64,000 nt of DNA from Takakia lepidozioides (GCA_030704615.1 CM060732.1:80437171-80501170); one strand, 5' to 3'. Counted from the first letter of the stretch, positions 13,151 through 22,694 are shown. Notes: a model not told the origin generated them from the letters alone. Numbers and translations: made by a program.

Positions 13151-13496
13151 TTATACCTCTCTAACAACCATAGCATCAACAAGTAAGTATAAAAGTTCTC
13201 GCCCTCAATCGGGAGTCACAGCTCGTGGGCTCTGGTTTCAGCCATAGCTAGAACCTAGGTGCCAGCCTAGGGTAGTAGCTATAGCTTTTATCTTGTGGGA
13301 TGGTTCTCTCTCGTCTAAGAGCATCTCCACAGTGAGCACGGCACGTCAAATGCTATATGCCCTGGTTACAGGGGCGACAGTAATTTTTGCAGGGACGGGT
13401 TGCACTCCACGGTTGGGACGGTAGAAGACCCTGCACAGAGAGCGCCGATCAGACCTTGGCAAGCGATCGCAGTTTCTTGAGCGTTGAAATGGATCT

Positions 13497-14105
13497 TTGG
13501 AGAGCGCAGGTGATGGCTGGGTTGGGGCACAGCTGCATGCATACTTTGGACTTCCAGGTGGAAACAATGATCTGAATGTGCTTGACCGTTCTCCATTGAT
13601 TGCTAATTTGCTACAAGGTCCGGGGCATGACTTGCATTTCACTGTCAAAGAACAATGTATCCAAGATACTATTTGCTTGGTGGATGGAATTTCTCCGAAG
13701 TGGAGCATTTTTGTGTCCACTATTCATGAGCCACAAGGGGAGAAAAAACAACACTTTGCGCGAGCACAAGAATCTGTCAGAAAGGATGTTGAGCGGTGCT
13801 TTGGAGTGTTGCAAGCGAGATTTCACATTGTAGCAAACCCTAGCAGATTGTGGGATAGAGATGTCATTGAGGATATTTTGATGGCATGTGTAGTGCTCCA
13901 CAACATGATTCTGGAAGATGAGAGCGAATTAAATCTAGAGCCAGCATACAATCCAGAAGTAGGGCAAGAACAGTACAGATGTGGGCTCACATTCGCAACA
14001 TGCATGCAAGGAACAGAGGAAATTGAAAAGCAAGAGACACATTTCAATTCGAGAAGTGACATCATTGAACACTTGTGGGCACTCGAGGGGAATTCAATTG
14101 TATGA
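13497..14105 (+). pseudogene. Harbinger/Pong-type DDE transposase, 5'-truncated
   Basis: The 202-codon open frame matches the C-terminal half of plant Harbinger transposases (DDE_Tnp_4-like). Visible blocks: YFGLPGGNNDLNVLDRSPL, holding the second catalytic Asp; a LVDGISPKWSIFVSTI block; and ARAQESVRKDVERCFGVLQA with the catalytic Glu in DVER, followed by MACVVLHNMILEDE. The helix-turn-helix region and first catalytic Asp are absent. Only about 180 bp separate the element's left end from the frame, so the 5' half was lost by internal deletion. The ATG at 13497 is probably not the original start. Full-length relatives are roughly 400 residues. Confidence 0.88.
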
Positions 14106-14158
14106 AATAAATGTTGTTGCATTTCAAGTTGCCTATTTTTTCTCTTCTATCGGATTTG

Positions 14159-15154
14159 CTATGTCTCTTCTGCAAATTCCGAATCTACTGAATCGGCATG
14201 CTCTGAACCAGCCATAGTAGTAGCAATTTCAAATGTTGCACCCTCTGAAGTGACATTTGACACCACAGGTTGATTTACCGTGCTAGTTGCAACAGCTTGG
14301 ACCCTAGCTCGAAGCTTGGCGAGCTCCTCCGATCGACGCAATCTGAAATATTCCCTTGCCTCATCTGATTGCAATTGATCATCAGGCAAAGTAAACAAAG
14401 CCATTGCTGATTGATCCTCAAGTATACATGCTTTTTTCAATGTGGCTGCAACCATGTCAGCTGTGGCACGAGCCTGGGCTCTGATTGCATAATCCCTCAT
14501 TTTCTGGTCCTTTTGATCTTCCTTGGCTGCTTTGTTTCCCTGCGGACGCTTGGCAAAGCAGGTCCAGGTCCGGGTGTGGGTCCATGTGTGGCGGTACACA
14601 TATTCTCAATGTCAATAAATTCTACCTCACCGACATCATTCCCTTTCTTCTTCATGGGTGGCGTTCTCCTCACGTCTTGCTGAACTTCTCCCCAATGAGG
14701 CACGTTCTTCAGGACAAGCCAGCAATGGATAAACGTGAACGATTGATGCTTGGGGTGTTTGCTCTTGTATAGCTCGAGGGCTTTCGTGAATGTATCCTCT
14801 GCAGTGGTTCCAGATTCATTCAAAGCAACAACAGATTGATAAACACCTACAAATTTGGTAACATCGTGTTTAATTGTGCCCCACTTGGTCTCCAAGCTAC
14901 GTGCGGGCCTTTCCGAGACACCCCCTGGTCTGTTTGCATTGTAGTGTTGCATGACCCTGTCCCAAAATGTAACCGCTCTGACCGTTGCCTGTCACTGGAT
15001 CCTGCGAAATGCACAAAAACGAACAACAAAGTTGTCGCTCTTCATCATCGACGAAATTCCGGCCCTTCTTGCCTTTCACAGCTTGAACCGAAACAGCCTG
15101 TGGGGCTCTCGTAGCTTGAGTAGAAACGATATCTGGGTTTCCCGCCTCCGCCAT
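14159..15154 (-). pseudogene. Harbinger ORF1 (Myb/trihelix-like accessory protein), two frameshifts
   Basis: The putative start is MAEAGNPDIV at 15154. The first frame has RNFVDDEERQLCCSFLCIS followed by QDPVTGNGQSG, which fits the Trp-rich Myb/SANT-like start of Pong ORF1 proteins. It shifts near 14970 to a frame starting MQHYNANRPGG and containing ETKWGTIKHDVTKFVGVY. It shifts again near 14550 to a Lys/Glu-rich segment (KAAKEDQKDQKMRDYAIRAQ) and a charged coiled-coil-like region (RLRRSEELAKLRARVQAV) like the NAM-associated C-terminal domain. In the family this protein binds DNA and helps nuclear import of the transposase. Confidence 0.75.
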
Positions 15155-15374
15155 GGAAGAAGCGAAGCCAATATCTCCTGACAAAGACTAAAAATCTATG
15201 TACAGTGGTTGGCGGGGTCCCGGTATGCTTGGCCAAAATGCCGGGCGGGAGTCAGATTTAAGGCGGGGCCAGCAACAATTTTACCGGCCTGAGCCAACCG
15301 TGGAGCAAACTCCGTGACCCCGCGCCATTACATTGCCGTATTTGGGCACGTGGAGTGGCACCGTGGAGATGCTC

Positions 15375-16213
15375 TAAGACTCTCTGGGTTTGTCCCACAC
15401 CACCTAGTGTGCATGCTTTATGGCCCCTATGGGTTTATTTTTTCCCCACACAAAAATATAGGGCTTCATCCTTTTAATAAAAAAAATAAAAAAAATTGTG
15501 ATCAAAATGCCATTGATGCAATCTGTTAAGTTACCATGCTTTCCGCCCCCTGATACATCCCCACAATGCCTCTCCCGAGCACTTGGCGCGTATTCGGGAA
15601 GTCTAGCAAACACTGTACCAAAAGAGGAACTAGGGGCGGCAGGGCTCTGAATTTGTGCAAACACAGTACCCAAAGAAGAACTAGGGGCGGCAAGTCTCTA
15701 AATTTTGTGTGGCCTCGTCGTAATGAGGCCACACCGTGCAGATGGGACAAGGACTTGACAGCGGGCCCACTACATTTGAACAATCCCTATTACGTTGTTT
15801 CTCTTATATATGAAAAAAATGTCGCGCCGGTTGACATGTTGGAGGTGTGGTATGGTAGTAGGTCGATGGTGACATAGCAATGCGCGTGTGGGGTTCCATT
15901 CCCCGAATGCGGTTCCATTGGTTGGTGCTGACTATAATTACCTCTTTGGAGGTAGTTTGTAACTATTCTCATGTAGGTAGTTCAGCCTGGTTTTTAACTA
16001 CCTTCATGTAGAAAATCCTAAAATTACCTGCATGGAGGTAATTGTAAATTTTCATAAGCCAAAAAAATTTGAAGTTCTTAACGCATGAAGATAGTTTGTA
16101 GTTTGCTCCTATGTTTAATGAGACGGTGGGCCCCATCGATGAGGCCACACAAAATTCAGAGCCAGGGGTAGCAGCGACGCAAAACTACGCATGTATTTTT
16201 CTTATGTCAGCGT
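15375..16213. repeat. Cluster of direct and inverted short repeats between transposons
   Basis: No gene. A unit of about 51 bp containing AACTAGGGGCGGCA is repeated directly at about 15610-15660 and 15661-15711. An inverted, diverged copy of its end lies at 16141-16174. GTGTGGCCTC at 15707-15716 and its exact complement at 15725-15734 form a 10-bp hairpin with an 8-base loop. ACTACCT/AGGTAGTT motifs recur between 15936 and 16100. This may be a decayed MITE bounded at about 15640 and 16175, but no target duplication was found. Confidence 0.45.
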
Positions 16214-16566
16214 TGTTGAAAATCAACTCCTGACCAAGTTACTATTACATAGAGTTACTGTGATGACAAGTCAAACTTCAATAATATCAGTGCTGACAAG
16301 TCACAGTTAACAAGAGATTAGCCTCAGTTAGCTAAGTTAGCTTCAGTTATTAATGATTCAAGTCAGTGTACCAGAATAGCAGGTAGAGATAACTTAAGTA
16401 AAAACATGGAGTTATGCTATAGTTATCTCAGCCGCTTCTTGGATTAGACGTTGAAGATGGGAGAGCTCGGAGGGTGGATACACAGTTTGTTGTGGTCATA
16501 TGGTTGGGTGGAGAGTTCTCAGTAATCAATTGATCTTTTATCTCTATTCTCTGTCGAATTCCAACA
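16214..16566 (+). repeat. Ty1/copia 5' LTR (family C)
   Basis: Starts TGTTGA and ends CCAACA, so the termini are complementary (TGTTG/CAACA). It is followed directly by a primer-binding site. A second, 5'-truncated copy lies at 22466-22694. Where that copy has GAGTATAAATAGGGAG, this one reads GAAGATGGGAG, so its TATA box is gone. It is therefore probably transcriptionally dead. Confidence 0.8.
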
Positions 16567-16578
16567 TGGTATCAGAGC
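16567..16578 (+). other. Primer-binding site (initiator tRNA-Met type)
   Basis: TGGTATCAGAGC immediately follows the LTR end CCAACA. This is the standard PBS complementary to the 3' end of plant initiator tRNA-Met, and it fixes both element orientation and LTR end. Confidence 0.9.
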
Positions 16579-16701
16579 GAGGATTTGTCTAAAAGATAGA
16601 GGGAGATGAGTATTTGATTTACAACCTATAGGCTTGAGTGCTTAGTATTAGATTTGGAAGTTTGAGGGTGTTTTGTATTTGGCAAACATCAAACTATCAT
16701 C

Positions 16702-17110
16702 ATGGCATCTTTTGCTGATCATACCCGAGTGGAGGAGTTAGATAGTCACAATTTTCATACATGGTAAATTAAGATGAAGTTCATTCTTCATGAGAAAGAT
16801 CTGTGGGACATCACATCAGGAAAAACGGTTGCACCAGTTCAAGCGCAGCCTGAAGATGAAGAGATCATAGGCGCAGGGATCACTCCTAAGCAATGACTTC
16901 TTGAAAAGAAAGAAAAGTTAGCTCGAGGAACCATGTTGTTGAATGTAGCAGATTCAATACTTCATCATGTTACACATGCTAAAACTGCTAGAGAAGCATG
17001 GTTCAATCGATGTGTCAGCCAAGTTAGCTTCAAGGTGAGGACTCAACATTCAATGTACCTGATACACGCTAAGGAGGGAGGAGCACCACACATCAGTATT
17101 TATAGCTACA
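16702..17110 (+). pseudogene. Ty1/copia gag fragment with stop codons
   Basis: From the ATG at 16702 the frame reads MASFADHTRVEELDSHNFHT, then W, a TAA stop, and IKMKFILHEKDLWDI. This is the usual copia gag start (a target-cell-like 'LxGxNFxTWKxxMxxxL' pattern). A TGA interrupts near 16890, and the frame continues through TAREAWFNRC near 17000. No protease, integrase or RT of this element follows. The body was lost or replaced by the unrelated 3' end at 17592-18212. Confidence 0.75.
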
Positions 17111-17588
17111 CTTCCAGCACTCTTGCATCTTGTATTGGCAACATGGAGTTACAGGAACCAGATACATTGAAGCTGTCGCTTACCCAACTACCAGATCAGC
17201 CGTTTCGACTCTCACGACCTTCAACATCACGCCGACGCTCTCGAGACGATGGGTCACCAATGCGACGTGTACTTCTTCGTCTGGATCCCGTGCGATGGTA
17301 ATTGGAGCCTACTCGAAGTCTGATAATTCTGTTGGAGGTCGGACCCAGAGGGCAACGAAATCATGTTTGAAGGCAGCTTCGAAAATCAGAATGTTCAAAT
17401 CACTCCGTGGTCCCAAGTTCAAGGTGTTGGACACTATCGATAGTTGCATGGACCTATAAATCATTTGAGTCAAGAACGAAGAACCGAATACTTGGCAAGT
17501 ACCATTCGCCGAATTTTGGATTTTCTCCAACTCTAAGCAAGTCCAAGATTTTACCGCTCCTCGAAGAACTCGGTGCTAGAAGAGGGGG
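17111..17588 (+). pseudogene. Degenerate LTR-retrotransposon 3' internal region with polypurine tract
   Basis: Broken frames such as EYLASTIRRILDFL and ILPLLEELGARRGG precede AGAAGAGGGGG at 17578-17588. That run is a polypurine tract placed 3 bp before an LTR start, where plus-strand synthesis is primed. The fragments could be the C-terminal end of a pol polyprotein, but I cannot assign copia or gypsy with confidence. Confidence 0.45.
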
Positions 17589-17591
17589 TTA

Positions 17592-18212
17592 TGTCACGGA
17601 CATAACCCAGAAGAACTTACCAGGAGTAAATACCAGAAATTACCAAGTTATCATATTACCGGAAGTTACCATGACTTACCGTGATTTATCATGATCTACC
17701 ATGATTTACCATTACTTACCATATTACCGGGAGTTTACCAAATTACCAAGAGTAACTTAGGAAACTGCTTAGGAAGCTTCATTTGGAGGAAACTTCTCCA
17801 TCAAGATACCTCATTTGCTTAAGAAAGCTTCTCAATCAAGAATCCTTTGTTTACTTCTCCATCAAAAAACCTCCATAGGGGAAGCTTCTTAGGAAACTTC
17901 TTTGTAGCCAGTATATATAGAAGGCGAGACTGGACACTCTTCAGTCTTGCCAACACCAGTTTAAGCTACTATTGTTTCCAGTTCCCAGTACTCTAGCCCA
18001 GTTTCCAGTATCTGGTACTCCAGTCCAGTTTCCAGCATTCCAGTATTCAAGTCGTGTTCCAATATCTTGTACTCTTGGTCATTGTTATAAAGATCGTCTT
18101 GATTCATATTTAATCATCGTGCATACGGCCATGCCGACCTTGATTTCTTGTCTAGTCTTGTACCTCTAGTCTCATCTCTTGTTTGTGTTCAGTCATATTC
18201 TTGTCTTTGACA
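17592..18212 (+). repeat. 3' LTR of a second LTR-retrotransposon family, 621 bp
   Basis: Bounded by TGTCA and TGACA, complementary termini, with a polypurine tract just upstream. A TATA box (TATATATAG at 17912) lies within it. Its left part is rich in short ATTACC/TTACC repeats and its right part in TTCCAGT repeats. It is not related to the copia LTR at 16214, so the 5' LTR with gag and this 3' LTR come from different elements joined by recombination or nested loss. Confidence 0.7.
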
Positions 18213-18580
18213 GAACGAAGAACACTAGTGTACTTGGTAGATTTGTCAAGAGCAATAGAAATTAGAACAGAATGCGATGACCCAACACTACGACATCAAT
18301 CCAAGTGGATCAATGCACCATGTAATATTGTGCTTTTCGACAATTTGCTGCAGTGGCTCTGGTGGAAGCCACAACAACAAACGATCCGCACCCTCCTCTT
18401 GGGCTTACACTCTTGCTCAAGGAATAGAGAACATTCACTCGCCACAAAAGTGTTTGCCACAAAAGAAGTGAGGGGCATTGTGACCATCTTATATACCCTC
18501 CAGTCTCAAAGCCTCATACGCTCGACGTTCCAATGCTACGACCGCTCCAGGTCGCATGTTATTTTTAAAAAAAAACTGTT
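18213..18580. other. Unassigned spacer, possible retroelement debris
   Basis: Short open frames on + carry no recognisable domain. AGAACGAAGAAC at 18213 echoes AGAACGAAGAAC at about 17472, suggesting related retroelement sequence on both sides of the LTR. Confidence 0.3.
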
Positions 18581-18934
18581 GCGACCACCCTCATGCTAGT
18601 GGTCGCAGATACCCCCATGCTCGTGGTCACAGATATAAAAAAACAGAAAATTGCTGCGACCACCCCCTGCTGGTGGTCGCACCTATTAAAAAAACAGAAA
18701 AATGCTGCGACCACCCCATGCTGGTGATCGCAGATATTAAAAAACAAAAAAATGTTGCGACCACCCCCCTGATGGTGGTCGCACCTATTATAAATAAAAT
18801 AAAAATTGTGCGACCATCAGTAGCGGTGGTCGCAACTGTTTAAGAAAAAAAAAAATGCGACCACCCCTGCTGGTGGTCACAACTATTAAAAAATAAGATA
18901 AATTCTGCGACCACCACCATTTGGAGGTCGCATC
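18581..18934. repeat. Tandem array of seven ~50-bp units, each a GCGACCACC hairpin
   Basis: GCGACC starts recur at 18581, 18656, 18707, 18757, 18810, 18857 and 18907, with a degenerate half-unit near 18621. Each unit reads GCGACCACC, a spacer of 2-6 bases containing TGCTG or similar, GGTGGTCGC, then an A-rich linker of about 25 bases with AAAAACAGAAAA. The two arms can pair as a strong stem. Several units keep compensating symmetry even where one arm has changed. Confidence 0.85.
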
Positions 18935-19160
18935 AATTTAACAATAATGATTTAAAAATGACCTCAAATACTGGCGGATAGAGTAATTTATAAAACAATT
19001 CATTCACTTGCCAAGGTGTCGCTTGGAATATAACGTGTTCACCTACGTGGCATATTTTTCACCTAACTCATGTTTTACTAATTTTTCGGCAAAGCTGACG
19101 TGACGTTGGTCGCGTCAGCGTCAGGTCCGACGTGACGTCACTGACGTGTGCAACCCTGGT

Positions 19161-19880
19161 TGTCATGTCCTTCTTCCACGTGACCAGAAATCCATGCTGG
19201 GTAACCGCCAGGTCTTTTGCTTGCAAAGCAGGGGTTGGGTTCATTTGCAAGTTTTCCCAATGGGAAAATAAAATAAAAAATAAAAAATAAAAATAAAATC
19301 CCCGAATGTGCCAGATTAAGGTGTCGTCAACAACACCTTAATCTAGCTTAATCTGGCTAGACTTCTAGTGTGCTATTTGGGGTAATGGCATTTACAAATT
19401 GCTCGAACCACATAGCTTCTGATTCGTTGTCATGTTCTTCTTCCATGTGCCCAGAAATCCATGATGGGTAAACGCCAAGTCTTTTGCTTGCAAAGCAGGG
19501 GTTGGGTTCATTTGCAAGTTTTCCAAAAACAAATAATTTAATTTATTAATTTATTATTTTATTATTCCCCGAATGTGCTAGAGTAATTTGGCTAGTTGCT
19601 GGTGTGTTATTAGGGGTGAATGACATCTACAAATTGTTCGGTCCACATAACTTATGATTCGTTGTAATGTCCTTCTTCCAGATGACCAGAAATCCATGCT
19701 CGGTAAACGCTAGGTCTTTTGCTTGCAAAGCAGGGGTTGGGTTCATTTGCAAGTTTTCCATAAAACAAAAAAACAAAAAATAACATTTTTATTTATTTTT
19801 TGTTTTTTTCCCTCTTGAATGTGCCAGATAAAGGTGGCGTTGACGCCAGCTTGATCTGGCTGGTCTTCTGGGCTGGAATT
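19161..19880. repeat. Three tandem copies of a ~225-277 bp unit
   Basis: Units start at TGTCATGTCC (19161), TGTCATGTTC (19438) and TGTAATGTCC (19663). Each contains CCAGAAATCCATG, then GGTCTTTTGCTTGCAAAGCA (GTCTTTTGC in the middle unit), then GGGGTTGGGTTCATTTGCAA, an A/T-rich block that differs in composition between units, and a GAATGTGC(C/T)AGA element. CTTTTGCTTGCAAAG in the core is a near-perfect palindrome. No coding. Confidence 0.85.
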
Positions 19881-19983
19881 AAGCTTCCGCCAAATTGAAA
19901 ATACATTTATGTAAACCCAACAACACATAGATTCCCACGCACATGCTGATCGGTAAGGATACATGTTGTTGCAGTCATCCATG

Positions 19984-20100
19984 GTTCACTCATCTGGGCA
20001 AATTTTCATCCGACACTCATCCAATGTTCATCCAACGTTCATCCATTCCCTTTTACGTTCATCACAGATACATTCATCCGTCAATTTTTCATCGCACATT
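19984..20100. repeat. TTCATCC minisatellite
   Basis: About ten interrupted copies of (A/T)TTCATCC with 3-12 base spacers. The complementary motif GGATGAATG clusters at 29338-29420 inside the insertion in the gypsy 3' LTR. Confidence 0.65.
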
Positions 20101-20230
20101 CGTGCCATATTGTCGTCATGGAGATTGTCTATCTTCAGTCCGATGGAGAGGAGATTGCGTCGTTGCAGTGGAGTTTGTGTCCACGGCAATAGGCCCACTT
20201 GTTCCCTCGCTTTTAGGGTTCCGCATCAAT

Positions 20231-20311
20231 AATCTGCTCAAGCTTACAATCTGCTCACGCTTGGGGGAATCTGCTCACAGATAAAGGAATCTGCTCACGG
20301 GTTCTGCTCAC
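20231..20311. repeat. Short tandem repeat of ATCTGCTCACG
   Basis: Five copies of TCTGCTCA(C/A)G or a close variant lie within 81 bp, separated by 4-10 bases. No coding or known element. Confidence 0.7.
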
Positions 20312-20406
20312 GCCTTTGCTGCCCTCACTTGAGAGAGAAGAGACTTCGGCTGATGTCATTATTAGGCACTTACACCTTGCAGCTATTGTCCTTTTGGGGA
20401 GTAGAC

Positions 20407-21477
20407 CAGTGATGGGCGGTTCTCTGGTTTTGGGTAGAACCTGCAGGGTAGGTTCTATCTTGAGGAAGGTAAATAGAGAACCTGGGGGGCGGGTTTTTAA
20501 AAATAATGAGAGTTACAGAACCTCCGGTGCAGGGTACATCCTTGAGTTATATTTTCATGGGTATGTTTTATACCGTTTTTTTAATGCATTATCCGCCAAA
20601 TCCGGTGTTCGAGTATATGGGTAGAGAATCGTATAAAGAACCGAGAGATGACCCGGTTCCCTACGGTTCTCTCCGGTTCTGAATTCAAAAGTTGTTATGG
20701 GCAGAATAAATAAATAAATGTACTATGGAATGGGCCGCAACATGCCATGATGGTGGTAAGGTGGTGGCGAGCCGGAGGGTGAGCTGCCGCCGAAACGGCC
20801 ATCATGGCATGCTGCGGCCCATTCCATAACGGAAAGGATTGCGTTTGTTGCCCTCTCATTGGCTTGCAAGTCCTAATCAAACACATTATGTTTCATAATG
20901 TGCTAGTGCAAATGGCATAATGTGCTAGTGGCATTAGGCGTAGAATTCTGCTTTTTAATCCTCCTCCAAATGTGCCATACTAGGTAGGCCTTTACGTGCA
21001 TGTATGAGAAAAAATCCAACCCGGCCATAATTGTCAATAATTAAGGTCATTCACTAATTAAGGTCAGTCATTAATTAATGTCATTTTCTAGCACTGCTAA
21101 CACTGATCTTCCTCTAGATTAGCCCTGTTGGCCTGTTGGCATTCAGTTCTAGCACTGTCAGTACTCTTCTATCTTCCTCGAGGCTGCCACGTTGACCCTA
21201 GATAACCACCCTTATACCTAGGGTATGTGTCGGGTGCACTTACCCTTACCCTCCCCTCTCATTCCAACACATAGGTCAGGTTCTTATGAATAATGGATAT
21301 TAGAGATTCCCCGGTTCGGTGAAGTTCACGGGTAAATAGAGTGTGGTATCTTCCGGTTCAATCTTGACTAGGGTATTTGAAATTTGTAATTCCCGAGGTT
21401 AAGTGGGTACATACCCGGGTCCGGAACCAGCGGTTCTTTCACCCAAAACCAGAGAACCGCCCAACTAAAAAACACTA
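20407..21477. mobile_element. hAT-like TIR element, ~1.07 kb, non-coding
   Basis: A 22-base segment at 20414-20435 (GGGCGGTTCTCTGG...) occurs as an exact inverted copy at 21441-21462. Outside it the left end reads CAGTG and the right end, on the minus strand, TAGTG, like hAT termini. An 8-bp target duplication is not evident. The interior is full of GGTTCT/AGAACC motifs and carries a long imperfect palindrome. Similar GAACCGGCGGTT motifs occur at 1-180. No transposase frame. Family assignment is tentative. Confidence 0.6.
20724..20828. repeat. Long hairpin: 30-bp arms, 45-base loop
   Basis: Arm 20724-20753 and arm 20799-20828 are inverted copies with a single mismatch. The core of each is ATGGAATGGGCCGC / GCGGCCCATTCCAT. 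The loop is GC-rich and contains GGTGGCGAGC...GCTGCCGCC, which can extend the stem. The arms lie inside the hAT-like element. Confidence 0.9.
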
Positions 21478-21484
21478 AAAAATC

Positions 21485-21560
21485 ATACCTATGTGAACCC
21501 ATGACCGTTTATAAAGTCTTGTGTCCTAATTATAATCTCTGGACCAGTTGTTGAATGCTT
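21485..21560 (-). repeat. tRNA-derived SINE-like fragment, second copy
   Basis: On the minus strand CTGGTCCAGAGATTATAATT followed by GGACACAAGAC and then GGTCATGGGTTCACAT mirrors the copy at 11385-11468 (TGGCCAAGTGATTAGATT, GGGCACAAGC, GGTTGTGGGTTCAAA). The box spacing matches. It has decayed further than the first copy. Confidence 0.5.
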
Positions 21561-22465
21561 ACATTCCTGTTGTATACAATATTCATTTTGAAGTCATAAC
21601 AAAGTCATATCACATTCAAATTCATACCAAATCGGATGTATCAAATATATAAATTAATTTTCACAAAATTATTTTATGAATTTAATTTAAGAAAACTCAA
21701 ACATTGTCCCATGGCATGATGTAGATAGAGCCACACACAACTTAATCCGTGGTGTACTAGTAATGGTATTTTCTCATACCACTAGTTTGTGAAGGCTCCA
21801 ATTATGAGAGGGGCAGTAGAGTACTGGTATGTACCTGGGTACAAATAGTATTCAATATAGTTATTTGACATACACAGATCCCATATATTAATAATGAAGT
21901 TTTTTGAGCAATACTTGGGGAATATGAGGCATTATATGGTATTTCTGATGTGGTCATCAATTTCAAGTGTGCATCATACATCAAAATGAAAAGCAGCCAA
22001 CAACCATTGCAATGAGAGAAGTGCTCTTTGACAACAAACAATTCTCTGCCAGTCCCATGCACATTCAAAGAGCTGCACCACTTGTTGCCTGCCTAACAAC
22101 AAAATGGAGCAACATTGTCACCAAGACCTAGGTTGCACGGAGGGCAACGCCTAGAGTAATGGTTTCGAACCATAACCTCCTCGCTTTGGTACTAGGCGGG
22201 TATAGTATTACCTTATTGGCGGTAAGTTGGCACGCAGCTAGGTCTCATAGTACATTCGTGGTATTTTTGAACATTTATGGAGGCTTTTGTTTTTTATTTT
22301 CAATAGAAATTATATATAGTAGGATTTTTTTTAGACAATTTTACTGAATTAGGCACTTTCATATTATTTTTCCAACCTTTTAGGCATAAATCTTGAAAAA
22401 TCACAGATTTGCTTAGGCATTTCTTAAAAAATTTAATTTGTGTCTAATCTGCTATGAACCTACGG
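21561..22465. other. Gene-free spacer
   Basis: AT-rich, with no recognisable coding. At about 22160-22180 GGTTTCGAACCATAACC resembles a B box on the minus strand, but no A box precedes it. GGTATTTTCTCATACC near 21765 is a small hairpin. Confidence 0.35.
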
Positions 22466-22694
22466 TAGCCTCAGTTAGCTTCAGTTATTAGTGACTCAAG
22501 TCAGTGTACCAGAATAGCAGATGGAGATAACTTAAGTAGAAGCATGGAGTTATGCTATAGTTATCTCAGTATTCTTGGATTAGACTTTGAGTATAAATAG
22601 GGAGAGCTCGGAGGGTGGATACACAGCTTGTTGTGGTCCTATGGTTGGGTGGAGAGTTCTCAGTAATCAATTTTCTCTTTGTCAAATTCCAACA
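22466..22694 (+). repeat. 5'-truncated Ty1/copia LTR (family C, second copy)
   Basis: Matches 16323-16566 from TAGCCTCAGTTAGCT to CCAACA, including GGAGAGTTCTCAGTAATCAA. It keeps the TATA box (TATAAATAG near 22592) that the first copy lacks. No PBS or coding follows, so it is a solo or broken LTR. Confidence 0.8.

Larger units (their letters stand above)
13319..15374. mobile_element. PIF/Harbinger (Pong-like) DNA transposon with both genes, 2056 bp
   Basis: It begins GAGCATCTCCAC and ends with the complement GTGGAGATGCTC, with TAA on each side (13316-13318 and 15375-15377). Inside are two convergent genes: a transposase remnant on + (13497-14105) and the Myb/trihelix-like accessory protein on - (15154-14159). 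Their stops are about 53 bp apart, a tail-to-tail layout. The transposase has lost its N-terminal half and the accessory gene carries two frameshifts, so this copy is not autonomous. Confidence 0.9.

Noticed and set aside
15640-16175. Complete MITE bounded by GGGGCGGCA-type arms
   Set aside because: The arms are only partly complementary, the left one is duplicated, and no target duplication was found, so it is listed only as a repeat cluster.
17592-18212. Solo LTR with target duplication
   Set aside because: The 5 bases on each side do not match, and a polypurine tract with pol-like debris lies directly upstream, so it is a 3' LTR of a broken element.
18581-18934. CRISPR-like array
   Set aside because: Spacers are A-rich and similar to each other, the repeats are hairpins with variable arms, and the context is a eukaryotic nuclear genome.
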